The notes below the pieces were generated by a model. It was given only the letters and a program-made list of their open reading frames with translations. It searched no databases and was not told the origin of the DNA. DNA of 64,000 bases from Cytobacillus stercorigallinarum. Its GTDB lineage: Bacteria > Bacillota > Bacilli > Bacillales > Cytobacillaceae. Positions 53,798-63,579 of the stretch are shown piece by piece. Both the position numbers and the translations under genes were made by a program. Where the stretch lies: positions 62,001 to 126,000 of the forward strand of contig NZ_JACSQT010000008.1 of the NCBI RefSeq assembly GCF_014836495.1, written 5' to 3'. How positions within the stretch are numbered: position 1 is the first letter of the stretch; each line of letters starts with the position of its first letter.

Positions 53798-53837
53798 AAA
53801 GGGTCACAGGAGAAGTTTATTCTCTGTGGCCCTTTTT
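53798..53837 (+). terminator. Terminator after the small ORF
   Basis: AAAGGGTCACAGGAGAA pairs with TTCTCTGTGGCCCTTT, ending in a U-run. It lies 114 bases before the ABC-F gene, so it could also be part of an attenuating leader. Confidence 0.75.
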
Positions 53838-53950
53838 ATCATCTAATCAAATTTCTGTCTAGCTCATGTTGCTAGCGGTGGTCGGTAAAAAATTGCTTTG
53901 AGCTGCTGACAAGTGACGAATGGAGCTATTCTTATATGGAGGAAAATGAA

Positions 53951-55837
53951 ATGATAACGAGCGGACAAAATATAACGAAATTGTACGGTGGTGATACAGT
54001 TTTCACTAATATTAGTTTTGACATACGTAACCACTCGCGAGTAGGTATTGTAGGAAGAAATGGTAGTGGAAAGTCTACATTATTAAAAATCATGGCTGGG
54101 GTAGAACAACCTGACCAAGGTCAAATACATTGGCGTAAACATATTGTGATTGGCTATTTACATCAAATACCAGAATATAATGAATCGGTTATTGCTTTGG
54201 ATGTAGTGGAGGAAGCTTTTTCTCATTTACTTGATATGAAAAGAAAACTAACAGATATGGAACAAAAATTAGCTCAATCACAAACATCGAATGGGGTAGA
54301 ACAACTACTTAATGAATATGGAAAATTACAAGATTATTTTATGAATAACGATGGTTATGAAATAGAAGGGAAAATAAAAACAGTCATTAATGGACTTGGT
54401 ATAGAAACATTAATGGAGAAAAAGTTCCAAATGCTGAGTGGTGGAGAGAAAACAAAAGTTTGCTTAGCAAAAGAGCTACTTAAGAAACCAGATCTATTAT
54501 TATTGGATGAACCGACAAATCATCTTGATCTTCAAGCTGTTGATTGGTTAACAAGCTTTATTAAAGACTATGAAGGAACGATTGTTATGGTCTCACATGA
54601 TCGGTACTTTCTCGATCAAACCGTTTCGATGATTATGGATTTAGAAGATGAAGAGTTAACGAACTATCATACCAATTATACTGATTATATAAAAGAAAAA
54701 GAAAGGCGGCTATTACAGGAATTTCAAAAGTATGAAGATCAACAGAAGAAAATAAAAAAGATGAAAGAATCGATAAAAAGGTTAAGAGAGTGGGCGAATC
54801 AAGCCAACCCACCTAATGCCGGCCTTCATAAAAAAGCAAGTAGTATGGAAAAGGCACTAAATCGGATGGAAAAGGTAAAAAAACCAGTTTTTCATCGCAA
54901 AATACATTTGAATTTGGCAGCAGAAGAAAGAAGTGGGAAAGACACGTTAGTTATTGAAAATATGACTAAATCTTTTAGTGGGAAGATGGTATTAGAAAGT
55001 ATTGACATGCATTTACGATTTCAGGATCGTGCAGTACTTGTTGGAGAAAACGGAAGTGGTAAAACTACTTTGATAAAATTAATTTTACAACGTTTGCTTC
55101 CAGATGAAGGAAAATTGCAAGTGGGCAGTAATTGTCATATCGGTTACTTAGCTCAACAAGTATTTACAGAGAGCGAAAACCAAGAAAAAACCGTACTACA
55201 AATGTTCAGGGACATACATGCCGTAGCGGAGGGAGAAGCGAGAGGGATTCTAGCAAATTTTCTTTTCTATGGTTATGCCGTTCATAAAAAAGTGAAACAG
55301 TTAAGCGGTGGTGAGCGCATGCGACTACGTTTAGCACAACTTATGTATCAAAATGTGAATTTTCTTATTCTTGATGAACCGACAAACCATTTAGATATTG
55401 AATCGAGAGAAGTGCTTGAACAGACACTACAGGAATTTCAAGGAACCATCTTAGCTGTTTCTCATGATCGATATTTTATCGAACAATTATTTAACCAAAC
55501 GTATATATTGAATCAAAGAAAGCTCTCCTATTTTAATGGATCATTCGCATATGCATGGGAAAAGTGGAGCAACCAAATGCAACAGGTGGCACTTCCAAGT
55601 AAGAAAGCGATAAAAAAGGATGAAAGGGAAAGTACAATAAAGCAAAATAATCATCAACCAAAAGGTATAGAAGAGGAAATGGAAAAGTTAGAAGAAAGAT
55701 TACAAATCATAGAAAGAAAGATGATGGACGGGGAAGCCTTAAGCATCCTCCAAGATTTGCAATACGAGAAGGAACAATGTCAAATGGAACTAGATCACTT
55801 ATATAAGGAGTGGTCAGTCTCTTTATTGGAAGAATAG
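53951..55837 (+). CDS. ABC-F family ATPase
   Basis: A 628-residue soluble twin-ATPase without membrane segments. Domain 1: Walker A GRNGSGKST (35-43), LSGGEKTKVCLAKEL, LLLLDEPTNHLD. An inter-domain linker with the charged helices of the P-site tRNA-interaction motif (about 240-310). Domain 2: GENGSGKTT, LSGGERMRLRLAQLM, FLILDEPTNHLD. A C-terminal coiled coil (about 570-620). Such proteins act on stalled ribosomes (YfmR, YdiF) or protect from antibiotics (VmlR). ATG 53951 after GGAGGA is preferred to the ATG at 53936, which overlaps that site. Confidence 0.92.
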   Translation: MITSGQNITKLYGGDTVFTNISFDIRNHSRVGIVGRNGSGKSTLLKIMAGVEQPDQGQIHWRKHIVIGYLHQIPEYNESVIALDVVEEAFSHLLDMKRKLTDMEQKLAQSQTSNGVEQLLNEYGKLQDYFMNNDGYEIEGKIKTVINGLGIETLMEKKFQMLSGGEKTKVCLAKELLKKPDLLLLDEPTNHLDLQAVDWLTSFIKDYEGTIVMVSHDRYFLDQTVSMIMDLEDEELTNYHTNYTDYIKEKERRLLQEFQKYEDQQKKIKKMKESIKRLREWANQANPPNAGLHKKASSMEKALNRMEKVKKPVFHRKIHLNLAAEERSGKDTLVIENMTKSFSGKMVLESIDMHLRFQDRAVLVGENGSGKTTLIKLILQRLLPDEGKLQVGSNCHIGYLAQQVFTESENQEKTVLQMFRDIHAVAEGEARGILANFLFYGYAVHKKVKQLSGGERMRLRLAQLMYQNVNFLILDEPTNHLDIESREVLEQTLQEFQGTILAVSHDRYFIEQLFNQTYILNQRKLSYFNGSFAYAWEKWSNQMQQVALPSKKAIKKDERESTIKQNNHQPKGIEEEMEKLEERLQIIERKMMDGEALSILQDLQYEKEQCQMELDHLYKEWSVSLLEE

Positions 55838-55907
55838 ATAAAAAGCAGATTGCAAAAATACATGGTTAGCAATTAGGCTATATTAGCATACAGAATATTA
55901 CATCTAA

Positions 55908-55952
55908 AAGGGTTGTTCAAAAAGTCACTTCTTCGACTTTTGGGCAACCCTT
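55908..55952 (+). terminator. Hairpin after the ABC-F gene
   Basis: AAGGGTTGTTCAAAAAGTC pairs imperfectly with GACTTTTGGGCAACCCTT. No U-run follows, but the placement is right for transcript ending. Confidence 0.6.
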
Positions 55953-56212
55953 CTACATGTTACAAAACCTTGGTATATGAAAGGCTCCGCAAAAATAAAA
56001 ATTCCGCGATTTCCTACTAATCCCGTGATCCTCTGTAGTGTACCGACTTTATCTATATTATTTGTCCCCTACATAGGCCCTTTTACGTTAGGCAATATAC
56101 AAATAGGTGAAGTGATCAATAAACAAATATTCAACTAGGTTAATAATTGTTAGGGTTGTCTCATAGGATAGTAAGAGATTATTTATTTGTGGGGACAAAA
56201 AGGAGAGGCGAA
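55953..56212. other. Intergenic stretch before the flippase gene
   Basis: No recognised gene or RNA. The 22 codons open upstream of ATG 56213 have no ribosome binding site. Confidence 0.35.
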
Positions 56213-57538
56213 ATGAACAAGTTCTTCAAGGGATTGCTCTTATTAATTCTTGCGGCTTTTGCGGGTGAATGTATTGAATTTCTGATTAATATGGTGCTTG
56301 CAAGGCAATTGGGTGAACATGGTTTAGGGCTATATATGTCTATTCTACCAACCATTTTTTTGATTGTGTTATTAGCGAGCTTTGAAATGCCTGTTTCTAT
56401 CTCTAAATTTATTGCGGAAAAGGATAGAAAATATCATTATAGTATGCTCAATCACGTGATTAGAATGACGGTTATCTTTTCACTTATATTAATCCCGTTA
56501 GCATCAGCGATTCTTCCATTTATCACTGTTTTTGATGATTATCATCCACTTTTAAGATGGATGGCTATTATTCTCATACCGATCATTTCATTTTCTTCTA
56601 TTGCTAGAGGTTATTTTATGGGCAACGAACAAATGGGGAAGATAGCTTCTGCTAATTTTTTGAGAAAATTCATCCAGCTTACATTGCTTGTTCTACTTTT
56701 TCATTTATTTCGCTTTGAAACGGAAACGGCAGTTTTTATAGCAATTTGTACATTTGTTGGCAGTGAAATAGCGATTTTTGCTTACTTCATTCATTTATTT
56801 GTCATCCAATATCAAAGGATGAAGAAATTGCCGTTTGAGCCGATGTCTGGAATGAGTGTTTGGAAAAACTTGATGGGGGTGTCTATCCCTACAACAGGTT
56901 TACGGATATTTCATGCTTTAACCCATGCTATACAGCCATTTTTAATAAAAGCGGCACTGCTAAAGTCAGGAATAAGTACGGATATTGCCACAGAACATTT
57001 TGGGATGGTTGCTGGTGTAGCGATGACGATAGGAATGTTTCCTGCTTTTATTGCCCATTCCTTTATGGTTATGCTCATTCCGACTGTTTCAAGAGCATAT
57101 GCTGAAGAGAAGCTTAATTACTTACGGCGGTTGCTTCAACAAGTATTTTTTATCACCTTCTTGTATGGTGTTCCATCTGTTACCATTTTTTATTTCTTTG
57201 CCGAACCTTTAACAAGTACATTTTTCCATTCAACAGCAGCAAGTATTTACGTGCAATTACTTTGGCCATTCTTTTTGTTACACTTTTTTATTTTCCCTAT
57301 GCAAGCATTTCTTATCGGTTTGGGGCTTATGAAAGATGCCTTTTATCATGCTGTGTGGTCCACACTTATATCTTTTGTTGGGATGTATGTATTTGGATCA
57401 ATGGAAAGTCTGCAAATGCATGGCGTAATTTTAGGGATAAATATGGGAGCCATTTTATTAATGTTCATGCATTATATGACGATATGTAAGAAGATTGGTG
57501 TCACTTGGTTTCTTACAAAACAAACAAGCTTTTCTTAA
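56213..57538 (+). CDS. SpoVB/MurJ-like polysaccharide flippase family protein
   Basis: About 441 residues with 12-14 membrane helices of the MVF/MATE-like superfamily. The start FFKGLLLLILAAFAGECIEFLINMVLARQLGEHGLGLYM and later EMPVSISKFIAEKDRK and SIARGYFMGNEQMGKIASANFLRKFIQL are characteristic of the SpoVB group. Such proteins move lipid-linked sugars across the membrane for cell wall, spore cortex or exopolysaccharide. ATG 56213 with AAAAGGAGAGG. The exact cargo is unknown. Confidence 0.85.
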   Translation: MNKFFKGLLLLILAAFAGECIEFLINMVLARQLGEHGLGLYMSILPTIFLIVLLASFEMPVSISKFIAEKDRKYHYSMLNHVIRMTVIFSLILIPLASAILPFITVFDDYHPLLRWMAIILIPIISFSSIARGYFMGNEQMGKIASANFLRKFIQLTLLVLLFHLFRFETETAVFIAICTFVGSEIAIFAYFIHLFVIQYQRMKKLPFEPMSGMSVWKNLMGVSIPTTGLRIFHALTHAIQPFLIKAALLKSGISTDIATEHFGMVAGVAMTIGMFPAFIAHSFMVMLIPTVSRAYAEEKLNYLRRLLQQVFFITFLYGVPSVTIFYFFAEPLTSTFFHSTAASIYVQLLWPFFLLHFFIFPMQAFLIGLGLMKDAFYHAVWSTLISFVGMYVFGSMESLQMHGVILGINMGAILLMFMHYMTICKKIGVTWFLTKQTSFS

Positions 57539-57636
57539 AAAAAATAAAAAAAGCTGTAGGGGAAGCAGGCCGATTCTTCGTCTATTAGGGTGAGAAAAGA
57601 AATAAAGGAGGAAAGGGTAATAGACCCAGATGAAGT

Positions 57637-58152
57637 ATGGAAGCAACAATTAATTATACATTCGAAAATTATGTGAGCGAGTATGCTCAATCATTATACA
57701 GATACATTTATTCTTTAATTAAACATCCCCAAAGAGCAGAGGATTTACTACAGGAAGCCTTAATTTCAGCTTATTTAGCTTTTCCTTCTTTAAAAGAGGA
57801 AACGAATATTAAAAATTGGTTATATAAAATTGCATTAAACAAATGTAGGGATCAATGGAGAAAGCAACAAAGTGAACGACAATTTTTAGAAGAGAAGCTG
57901 CCAGCTTTATATGAAGAAGCCAAGTCTCCAGGGGCAGATGAATTGTTTGTTAAAAAAAGTAATCGAGAAGAAGTAGAAAAGATTATCTTTTGTCTACCTG
58001 AAAAATATAAACAGCCACTATATCTTTATTATTTCGAACAGATGTCATTAAAAGAAATAAGTGAAGAAACAAAGCTACCCCTCTCTACGATAAAGACAAG
58101 GTTGAGGAGAGGGAAAGCTAAGCTTCTTCCAATGATGGTAGAAGAAAAATAA
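57637..58152 (+). CDS. ECF-type RNA polymerase sigma factor
   Basis: A 171-residue sigma-70 family protein. Region 2 (about 10-80) has YIYSLIKHPQRAEDLLQEALISAYLAF and NWLYKIALNKCRDQWRK; region 4 (about 110-165) has IIFCLPEKYKQPLYLYYFEQMSLKEISEETKLPLSTIKTRLRRGKAKL. It should direct transcription of a stress regulon. No anti-sigma gene follows; the next gene is convergent. The frame is closed just upstream, so ATG 57637 is the first start, but it has no good ribosome binding site. The strong AAGGAGG lies about 28 bases earlier, ahead of a seven-codon mini-ORF at 57629. Confidence 0.88.
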   Translation: MEATINYTFENYVSEYAQSLYRYIYSLIKHPQRAEDLLQEALISAYLAFPSLKEETNIKNWLYKIALNKCRDQWRKQQSERQFLEEKLPALYEEAKSPGADELFVKKSNREEVEKIIFCLPEKYKQPLYLYYFEQMSLKEISEETKLPLSTIKTRLRRGKAKLLPMMVEEK

Positions 58153-58180
58153 CCTAAGGAGAAATCCCTAGGTTATTTTT
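58148..58180. terminator. Bidirectional terminator
   Basis: AAATAACCTAAGG and CCCTAGGTTATTTTT form the stem. It overlaps the ends of the sigma gene and the convergent small gene. Confidence 0.82.
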
Positions 58181-58430
58181 CTTCTTGTTGATTATTATAA
58201 TAATTAACCGAAGTCATGGCACCTTCACTGACCATTTCATTATCGCGAGTATCTTGTGGGTCAGGATGGCCTGCTTTTAAATCATATTGATTCTCTTCAT
58301 TAGTAGGTAGATAACTTTTCATTTTATGCGTAAATGTCTGTAGCTTTTCACGATTTTCTTTCTTAGCAAGTAATAGTAAACTTGTTACGCCGACTCCTGC
58401 TAGAATAAAGTTCTTTGGACGAGATTTCAT
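58173..58430 (-). CDS. Small membrane-anchored hypothetical protein
   Basis: An 85-residue protein: a basic start (MKSRPKNF), one membrane helix (ILAGVGVTSLLLLA) and a hydrophilic tail with HPDPQDTRDNEMVSEGAMTSVNYYN. ATG 58430 follows GGAGGAG, which decides the start over longer frames. No family is recognised. Convergent with the ECF sigma factor gene. Confidence 0.7.
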   Translation of the reverse strand: MKSRPKNFILAGVGVTSLLLLAKKENREKLQTFTHKMKSYLPTNEENQYDLKAGHPDPQDTRDNEMVSEGAMTSVNYYNNQQEEK

Positions 58431-58565
58431 ATTAACTCCTCCTTCGTGTTTATTTGGAAAATTTATTTCTTGCATGTATGATAAATACCCGTTTCTTTTA
58501 AAAGTAAACATATGGTTTTGTTATATTCATTTTCAGGGAATGTTAAAGTAGGAGGGTGAGAAGGA

Positions 58566-59480
58566 ATGAAGATAAAAGAGCTTAATAATTGGCAATGGTT
58601 TAATGATTTTAAGCCGGAAGCAAACAACTATCAGGAATTTCCCTTATATTATAAAGAAGAGATTGAATTATGGGTTAAGAATATTTCTTCTCAAGAATCT
58701 AATCATCTCCATTTACAGTCAACGGAAGGGAAAGCCTTCATTTGTGGATCGCTCATCTACGAACAGAAGCTTAATCAACAAAGTGAATATAAGCTTCTCC
58801 ATTATTTCCTAACAGAGCATTTATTAATAACGAGTGAATTTGAACAAGAAAGCCATATAAATGATATGAAAGAAGCGGAAAATGCAGTAGCTGTTTTTTC
58901 TATTCTGTTAGCGGAAATCTTAAAAAATAGCATTAAAAGAATTGATGATTTCGAGTTGAAATTAAACAAAGTGCTTTGGGAAATTAAACAAAAAAACAGC
59001 ATCGCTCGTTTGGAAGAGATTTTTCAGTTAAGACATGAAGTATTAGTTTGGAAAAATTTTATGATTCCAATAACAGAATTATCGTTAGGATTAGAAGAGA
59101 CGTTTTCAAGCGATATTGTTGAGACAAAACATTTTAAAAATATGAGAAAAAGATTAGAGAGAGGAAGTATGTTAACAAGAGAGTATATTGAAGAAATTGA
59201 TCATCTTGTCCATTTTGAAGAAATGGTATCCTCTCATCGTGGAAATGAAGTCATAAAAACTTTAACCGTTATTACGACTTTATTTACACCAATTAGTGCA
59301 TGGGGAGCACTCTGGGGTATGAATTTTAAATTTATGCCGGAATTAGATGAGAAATGGGGATACACAGGTGCATTAATCATTATTATTCTATCTACTGTAG
59401 CTGTCTATTTATTATTAGTTAAAAGGGGCTGGACAGGTGATACACTTAGATCAAGAAAGAAGAATTCATTCTTTAAGTAA
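58566..59480 (+). CDS. corA: CorA-like magnesium transporter
   Basis: A 304-residue CorA/MIT-family protein. A large N-terminal cytoplasmic domain with long stalk helices (about 100-230) leads to two C-terminal membrane helices. The GMN motif at 251-253 (WGMNFKFMPELDEKWGY), invariant in this family, closes the first helix, and a basic tail (RSRKKNSFFK) follows the second. It forms a pentameric channel for Mg2+ and sometimes Co2+. ATG with a GGAGGG site. Confidence 0.92.
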   Translation: MKIKELNNWQWFNDFKPEANNYQEFPLYYKEEIELWVKNISSQESNHLHLQSTEGKAFICGSLIYEQKLNQQSEYKLLHYFLTEHLLITSEFEQESHINDMKEAENAVAVFSILLAEILKNSIKRIDDFELKLNKVLWEIKQKNSIARLEEIFQLRHEVLVWKNFMIPITELSLGLEETFSSDIVETKHFKNMRKRLERGSMLTREYIEEIDHLVHFEEMVSSHRGNEVIKTLTVITTLFTPISAWGALWGMNFKFMPELDEKWGYTGALIIIILSTVAVYLLLVKRGWTGDTLRSRKKNSFFK

Positions 59481-59545
59481 CGGAAATATAAGGTATGATG
59501 TATATAGAGGTATCTATTGATACTTTTATGAAGGGAGAAAATAGT

Positions 59546-60064
59546 GTGAGTGAATCAAAATTTTGTAAAGAATCATATGTTGTCAAAACAAGTATTGTTC
59601 AACCACCAGATACAAATGGACATGGAACGTTGTTTGGTGGGAAGTTAATGGCTTATATAGATGATATTGCCGGGATTGCTGCTATGAGGCATTCAAGAAA
59701 AGCGGTTGTAACAGCGTCAACTGATTCCGTTGATTTCTTACATCCCATTTACGCGGGTAATGCGGTTTGTTTAGAAGCATTTGTTACATATACAGGCAGG
59801 TCTTCTATGGAGATATTTGTAAAGGTTATCTCGGAGGACCTTTTAACAGGCGATAGAAATATATGTGCCCTATCTTTTCTTACAATGGTAGCGCTTGGTG
59901 AAGATGGGAAACCAGCGCCGATTCCTAAAATTGTACCAGTGACTGATGAAGAAATGAGCTTATATGAAAGTGGAAAAGAGAGGGCAGAACATAGGAAGCG
60001 CAGAAGGAAGGATAGCGAAAAAAGGGCACAGAGCTTTGGCACAGAACTCCCTTGGAGAGAATAG
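59546..60064 (+). CDS. ykhA: Hotdog-fold acyl-CoA thioesterase (YkhA-like)
   Basis: A 172-residue acyl-CoA hydrolase. DTNGHGTLFGGKLMAYIDDIAGIAA contains the helix and catalytic acidic residue of the family; VTASTDSVDFLHPIYAG and RSSMEIFVKV follow. It releases free fatty acid from acyl-CoA. GTG 59546 is chosen since AAGGGAG lies eight bases upstream; the longer frame has no site. The C-terminal tail is strongly basic (KRRRKDSEKR). It matches B. subtilis YkhA in length. Confidence 0.9.
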   Translation: MSESKFCKESYVVKTSIVQPPDTNGHGTLFGGKLMAYIDDIAGIAAMRHSRKAVVTASTDSVDFLHPIYAGNAVCLEAFVTYTGRSSMEIFVKVISEDLLTGDRNICALSFLTMVALGEDGKPAPIPKIVPVTDEEMSLYESGKERAEHRKRRRKDSEKRAQSFGTELPWRE

Positions 60065-60096
60065 GTTACTTCTTACATGTAAACATGGGTTATAAA

Positions 60097-60126
60097 AATA
60101 GCTTGCCAATTGGCGAGTTATTTTTA
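60097..60126 (+). terminator. Terminator after the thioesterase gene
   Basis: AATAGCTTGCC and GGCGAGTTATT pair with wobble, followed by a U-run. Confidence 0.7.
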
Positions 60127-60406
60127 TTTAAAAAGAACCTTCTCGTATAGAGGGGAAATGAATAATTATTCATTTAGGCAGGAAGATGTATTTACCGCAT
60201 AGAATATAAATAAAGTTACTGCGATGAATGAAATAATACGAGGCCATTTTATGGCTATACTTTATTGCTACTCTGTGATTACATTGAAAGTCTTTGGAAA
60301 TTGAGTATTTTAAAGTAACGAAATTCTTCATATTTATTATGTTTACATTTCAATGTCCTTGCAACATCTTAAAGTGTTTTATTAATAAGAGGAGGCTTAA
60401 CATGAC
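60127..60406. other. Intergenic stretch, nothing recognised
   Basis: AT-rich sequence without coding potential or a recognisable RNA; it holds the promoter region of the SCP2 gene. A short ATG frame at 60402 ends after ten codons. Confidence 0.35.
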
Positions 60407-60739
60407 ATGTCGGTATTACTTGAACTTGAAGAAATGACGGATAAAATGAATAATCAACCAGAGTATATTGCAAATGAAAAAGATAGAGTATTTCAACTGG
60501 ATTTAAAAGAAAGTGGCTCTATACAAATTGTGTTATGCGATGGAAAGGTAAGTGTAATTGAAGGGGAAGCGGACGATCCTGCGGTTAAATTAAGAATGAG
60601 TGATAGCCACTTTTCTAGTTTATTAAAAGGTGATTTAAACACAACCGTAGCGTTTATGACAGGTGGTTTAAAGGTTGAAGGTAATGTTGGGTTAGCATTG
60701 AAGCTTCAGGAAATATTAAAAAAATATCAATCTTTATAA
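60407..60739 (+). CDS. SCP2 sterol-binding-domain protein
   Basis: A 110-residue single-domain SCP2 protein: VFQLDLKESGSIQIVLCDGKVSVIEGEADDPAVKLRMS followed by FSSLLKGDLNTTVAFMTGGLKVEGNVGLALKLQEIL, the domain's lipid-pocket half. It probably binds fatty acids or fatty acyl-CoA. GGAGGC lies 11 bases before the ATG; an earlier ATG at 60402 is in another frame and stops at once. Its thioesterase neighbour is consistent with a lipid link. Confidence 0.85.
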   Translation: MSVLLELEEMTDKMNNQPEYIANEKDRVFQLDLKESGSIQIVLCDGKVSVIEGEADDPAVKLRMSDSHFSSLLKGDLNTTVAFMTGGLKVEGNVGLALKLQEILKKYQSL

Positions 60740-60788
60740 TTGGTATTGTGCTGAGGCAGGGCGTTTTATGTAAACTCCTGCCTCAAAC

Positions 60789-61289
60789 TCATTTTAATGG
60801 TAAGACCATATGAATCTCATCATAATAATGTCCTGCCACTTTTAAAGCACGTGGTTCATGAGCATATGAGCGGAACCCTAGTTTTTTGTATAGTTTTAGT
60901 GCAGGTTGATTATCAGCCATGACAGTTAAATGTAATTGCTCAACAGTCTCAACTACCCGTGCATTATCAATGACTGTGTTCATTAACTGCTTCGCCATTC
61001 CGAGTCCTCTAAATTCCTCTTGTACAAATAAACCAACGATATATGCTTTATGGTGCATTTTTAATTTACTTTCAAATAACAAAGTGATGATGCCGCCCAA
61101 CCTTCCTTCATGAAAAGCACCGTAAGTGATTGCTTGGCTAGAGAGCAATTTCTTTTCGATATCTTGTATCGACTGCTCTGCTTCTTCTTCAAAACTAGAT
61201 GCAAAACTTTCTGGATGTTGTTTAAGTCCAATTAGGCGTATTTGTTTGAAACTTTCGGCATGTTCTTTATGTAAAGGGATGATTTTCAT
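60789..61289 (-). CDS. GNAT-family N-acetyltransferase
   Basis: A 166-residue acetyltransferase. Motif A is VGLFVQEEFRGLGMAKQLMNTVI (acetyl-CoA pyrophosphate loop), followed by LHLTVMADNQPALKLYKKLGFRSYAHEPRALKV, the motif B region. The substrate is unknown; small-molecule or protein amines are possible. ATG behind AAGGAG. Divergent from the cardiolipin synthase gene. Confidence 0.88.
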   Translation of the reverse strand: MKIIPLHKEHAESFKQIRLIGLKQHPESFASSFEEEAEQSIQDIEKKLLSSQAITYGAFHEGRLGGIITLLFESKLKMHHKAYIVGLFVQEEFRGLGMAKQLMNTVIDNARVVETVEQLHLTVMADNQPALKLYKKLGFRSYAHEPRALKVAGHYYDEIHMVLPLK

Positions 61290-61386
61290 TTTTTTCTCCT
61301 TAACGTTTATAAAAAATAATAAATGAGCTCGTTTCTTTCAATGAAAATTAGGGTACTAATAATAACAGCAACTTACGGGATGGGGC

Positions 61387-62913
61387 ATGGTAATGAAAGG
61401 GAGAAGAAGAGTAGAATTTTTATTCGTATTTACTCTGATGGTTACATTATATATCGGTCTTTTTCTGGCAACAAGTATATTAACTACGATCATATGCCTT
61501 GTATTTTATAGCTTGGCAATATTACTCATATGCTATTCCATTATGCTGGAAGATCGAACCCCACAGCATACATTATTATGGATGTATGTAATCGTATTCT
61601 TTCCGGTGTTTGGTTATTTGTTTTATTTATTTTCAGGGCAATTATATATGAAAGGGTATTTATTCAAAAGTAAGCGTAGCAGAGATAGAGATGAATGGAA
61701 ACGCTTAATGCATAGGGAAGAGGAACAAGATATATCATTCCTTCAAGATGGCCAGCTTCGGTTTGCGGAATTTGCAAATCATACATCATTAACTCCGATT
61801 AGTACGAAATCTAAAGCAACCATATTAAAAAATGGTGATGCAACCTTTTTTGAAATTAAGAGAAGGTTGTTACAGGCAAAAAAATTCATTCATATGGAAT
61901 ATTACATCTTTCGTTCTGATCGCTTAGGAAAAGAAATAATGAAGATATTAATGGATAAAGCCAAGCAAGGCGTAGAAGTGTTATTTATTTACGATGCAGC
62001 AGGGAGCTTAACGCTTCATACGGAAGATATCAATCAGATGTTGGATGCGGGCATCAGAGTCAAACCATTCTCACCTTTGAAGTATGGTTTTTTTAACCAG
62101 AAATTTAATTTTAGAAATCACCGTAAGATTATCATCATTGATGGAGAGATCGGCTTTACAGGCGGATTGAATGTTGGAAATGAATATTTGGGAGAAGATA
62201 AGCAAATTGGGTTTTGGCGAGATACTCATCTTTTATTAAAAGGTGAAGCTGTCTATATACTGCACACGATATTTTTATTAGATTGGGAATACGTTGCTGA
62301 CGAAGAAGTATTGGACAAATATCGTAATGATAGGAAACCTGTACATAAGAAAGATGATGTGGTGGACGGGGCGCTTCAAGTCGTTGCTAGTGGACCAGAT
62401 ACACAACAGGGAATTATGGGGGATTTTTATTATTCGATGATTTCGTCTGCTGATTATTCTGTATGGATTGCTACCCCTTACTTTGTACCAGATGAATCCA
62501 TTCGGACGGCTTTAAGAGTGGCTGCGGCAAAAGGGATTGAAGTAAGAATTCTCGTTCCGGAAACGAATGATAGTTTTTTCACGCAATATGCTAGCCGTTC
62601 TTATTTTTCTGAACTTCTTCGCTATGGAGTAGAGATCTATTCATATAAAAAAGGCTTCCTTCATCAAAAAATAATTATTATTGATGGGAATTTAGCCAGT
62701 ATTGGGACTGCTAATATGGATATGAGAAGTTTTCATTTGAACTTCGAGGTGAATGTTTTTCTATATGGGACAAGTTCTATAAGAGATTTAGTTGCTCATT
62801 ATGAAGATGATATGAAAGATAGTTTTAAAATAAGTCCGGTACAGTTTTATAAAAGAGGCTTAATTGAAAGAACAAAAGAGTCATTTGCGAGGTTATTCTC
62901 TGGTGTACTTTAA
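61387..62913 (+). CDS. cls: Cardiolipin synthase
   Basis: A 508-residue phospholipase D-superfamily enzyme. Two or three N-terminal membrane helices (about 10-83) anchor it. It carries two HKD motifs, HRKIIIID (His245, Lys247, Asp252) and HQKIIIID (about 424-431), plus GFTGGLNVGNEYLG and ASIGTANMDMRSFHLNFEV. It joins two phosphatidylglycerol molecules into cardiolipin and glycerol. The start is ATG 61387 or 61393, behind GGGATGGGG. B. subtilis has ClsA, YwjE and YwiE; this one is nearest to full-length ClsA. Confidence 0.93.
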   Translation: MVMKGRRRVEFLFVFTLMVTLYIGLFLATSILTTIICLVFYSLAILLICYSIMLEDRTPQHTLLWMYVIVFFPVFGYLFYLFSGQLYMKGYLFKSKRSRDRDEWKRLMHREEEQDISFLQDGQLRFAEFANHTSLTPISTKSKATILKNGDATFFEIKRRLLQAKKFIHMEYYIFRSDRLGKEIMKILMDKAKQGVEVLFIYDAAGSLTLHTEDINQMLDAGIRVKPFSPLKYGFFNQKFNFRNHRKIIIIDGEIGFTGGLNVGNEYLGEDKQIGFWRDTHLLLKGEAVYILHTIFLLDWEYVADEEVLDKYRNDRKPVHKKDDVVDGALQVVASGPDTQQGIMGDFYYSMISSADYSVWIATPYFVPDESIRTALRVAAAKGIEVRILVPETNDSFFTQYASRSYFSELLRYGVEIYSYKKGFLHQKIIIIDGNLASIGTANMDMRSFHLNFEVNVFLYGTSSIRDLVAHYEDDMKDSFKISPVQFYKRGLIERTKESFARLFSGVL

Positions 62914-63179
62914 AGAATTCGCAATATGGTTTTGAACTGTTCGTAACCGTATGAAAGAATCGGAAGCTGGTTCTTAAAGGCAAAAAGCATCCATTCTTTC
63001 TTCGTTTTTTTCTGAACTGTTAGTAATATTTAAGATGTTAAATAGGGGAATAGGAATTTGCTCTAACCGCATCATTATTCTAAAGTTTTCTCAAATGGTT
63101 TCTTTATTTTTAAGCAAATGATTGTCGTTTTCGCTAACAATCCAATAGAATGAAGATATTAAATATTGGGGGTTCGCCA

Positions 63180-63464
63180 TTGGAACTTATTGCTAGTCTT
63201 ACTTATATAAAAGTTGTGCGCAAAATTGATTGGAATGTCCAGAAGTATGAGGAAATAGAAAGTGAAATCAAACTTTTCGATAAGAAAATTAAATGGAGTG
63301 AAGACGAAATTGATATTCATGCCGTTTTTGATATTTCATTTAGAGAATCGAAAAAAAAGCTAGGTACATTGTATTTACATACGAATCGTGGTGTGTATCC
63401 TTTTTATATGAGAGATGTACCTAAGCATTTTATCGAGCAATATCGCAATTTAATTAAAAAATGA
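63180..63464 (+). CDS. Small hypothetical protein
   Basis: A 94-residue soluble protein beginning at TTG 63180, chosen because GGGGG lies seven bases upstream; an in-frame ATG at 63150 has no site. MELIASLTYIKVVRKIDWNV is followed by a charged helix and a strand-rich end (LGTLYLHTNRGVYPFYM). The ending resembles small PH-like bacterial domains, but I cannot place it in a named family. Confidence 0.6.
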   Translation: MELIASLTYIKVVRKIDWNVQKYEEIESEIKLFDKKIKWSEDEIDIHAVFDISFRESKKKLGTLYLHTNRGVYPFYMRDVPKHFIEQYRNLIKK

Positions 63465-63579
63465 CTAAAACTAAATACCTCATTATCCTTTTCCTTGTCA
63501 CTATAAGAGATTGTATTGCTTCTTACACCTATTTTAAAGTTACCCATAAGAAATGCCATCGTTTATAACGATCAATAAA

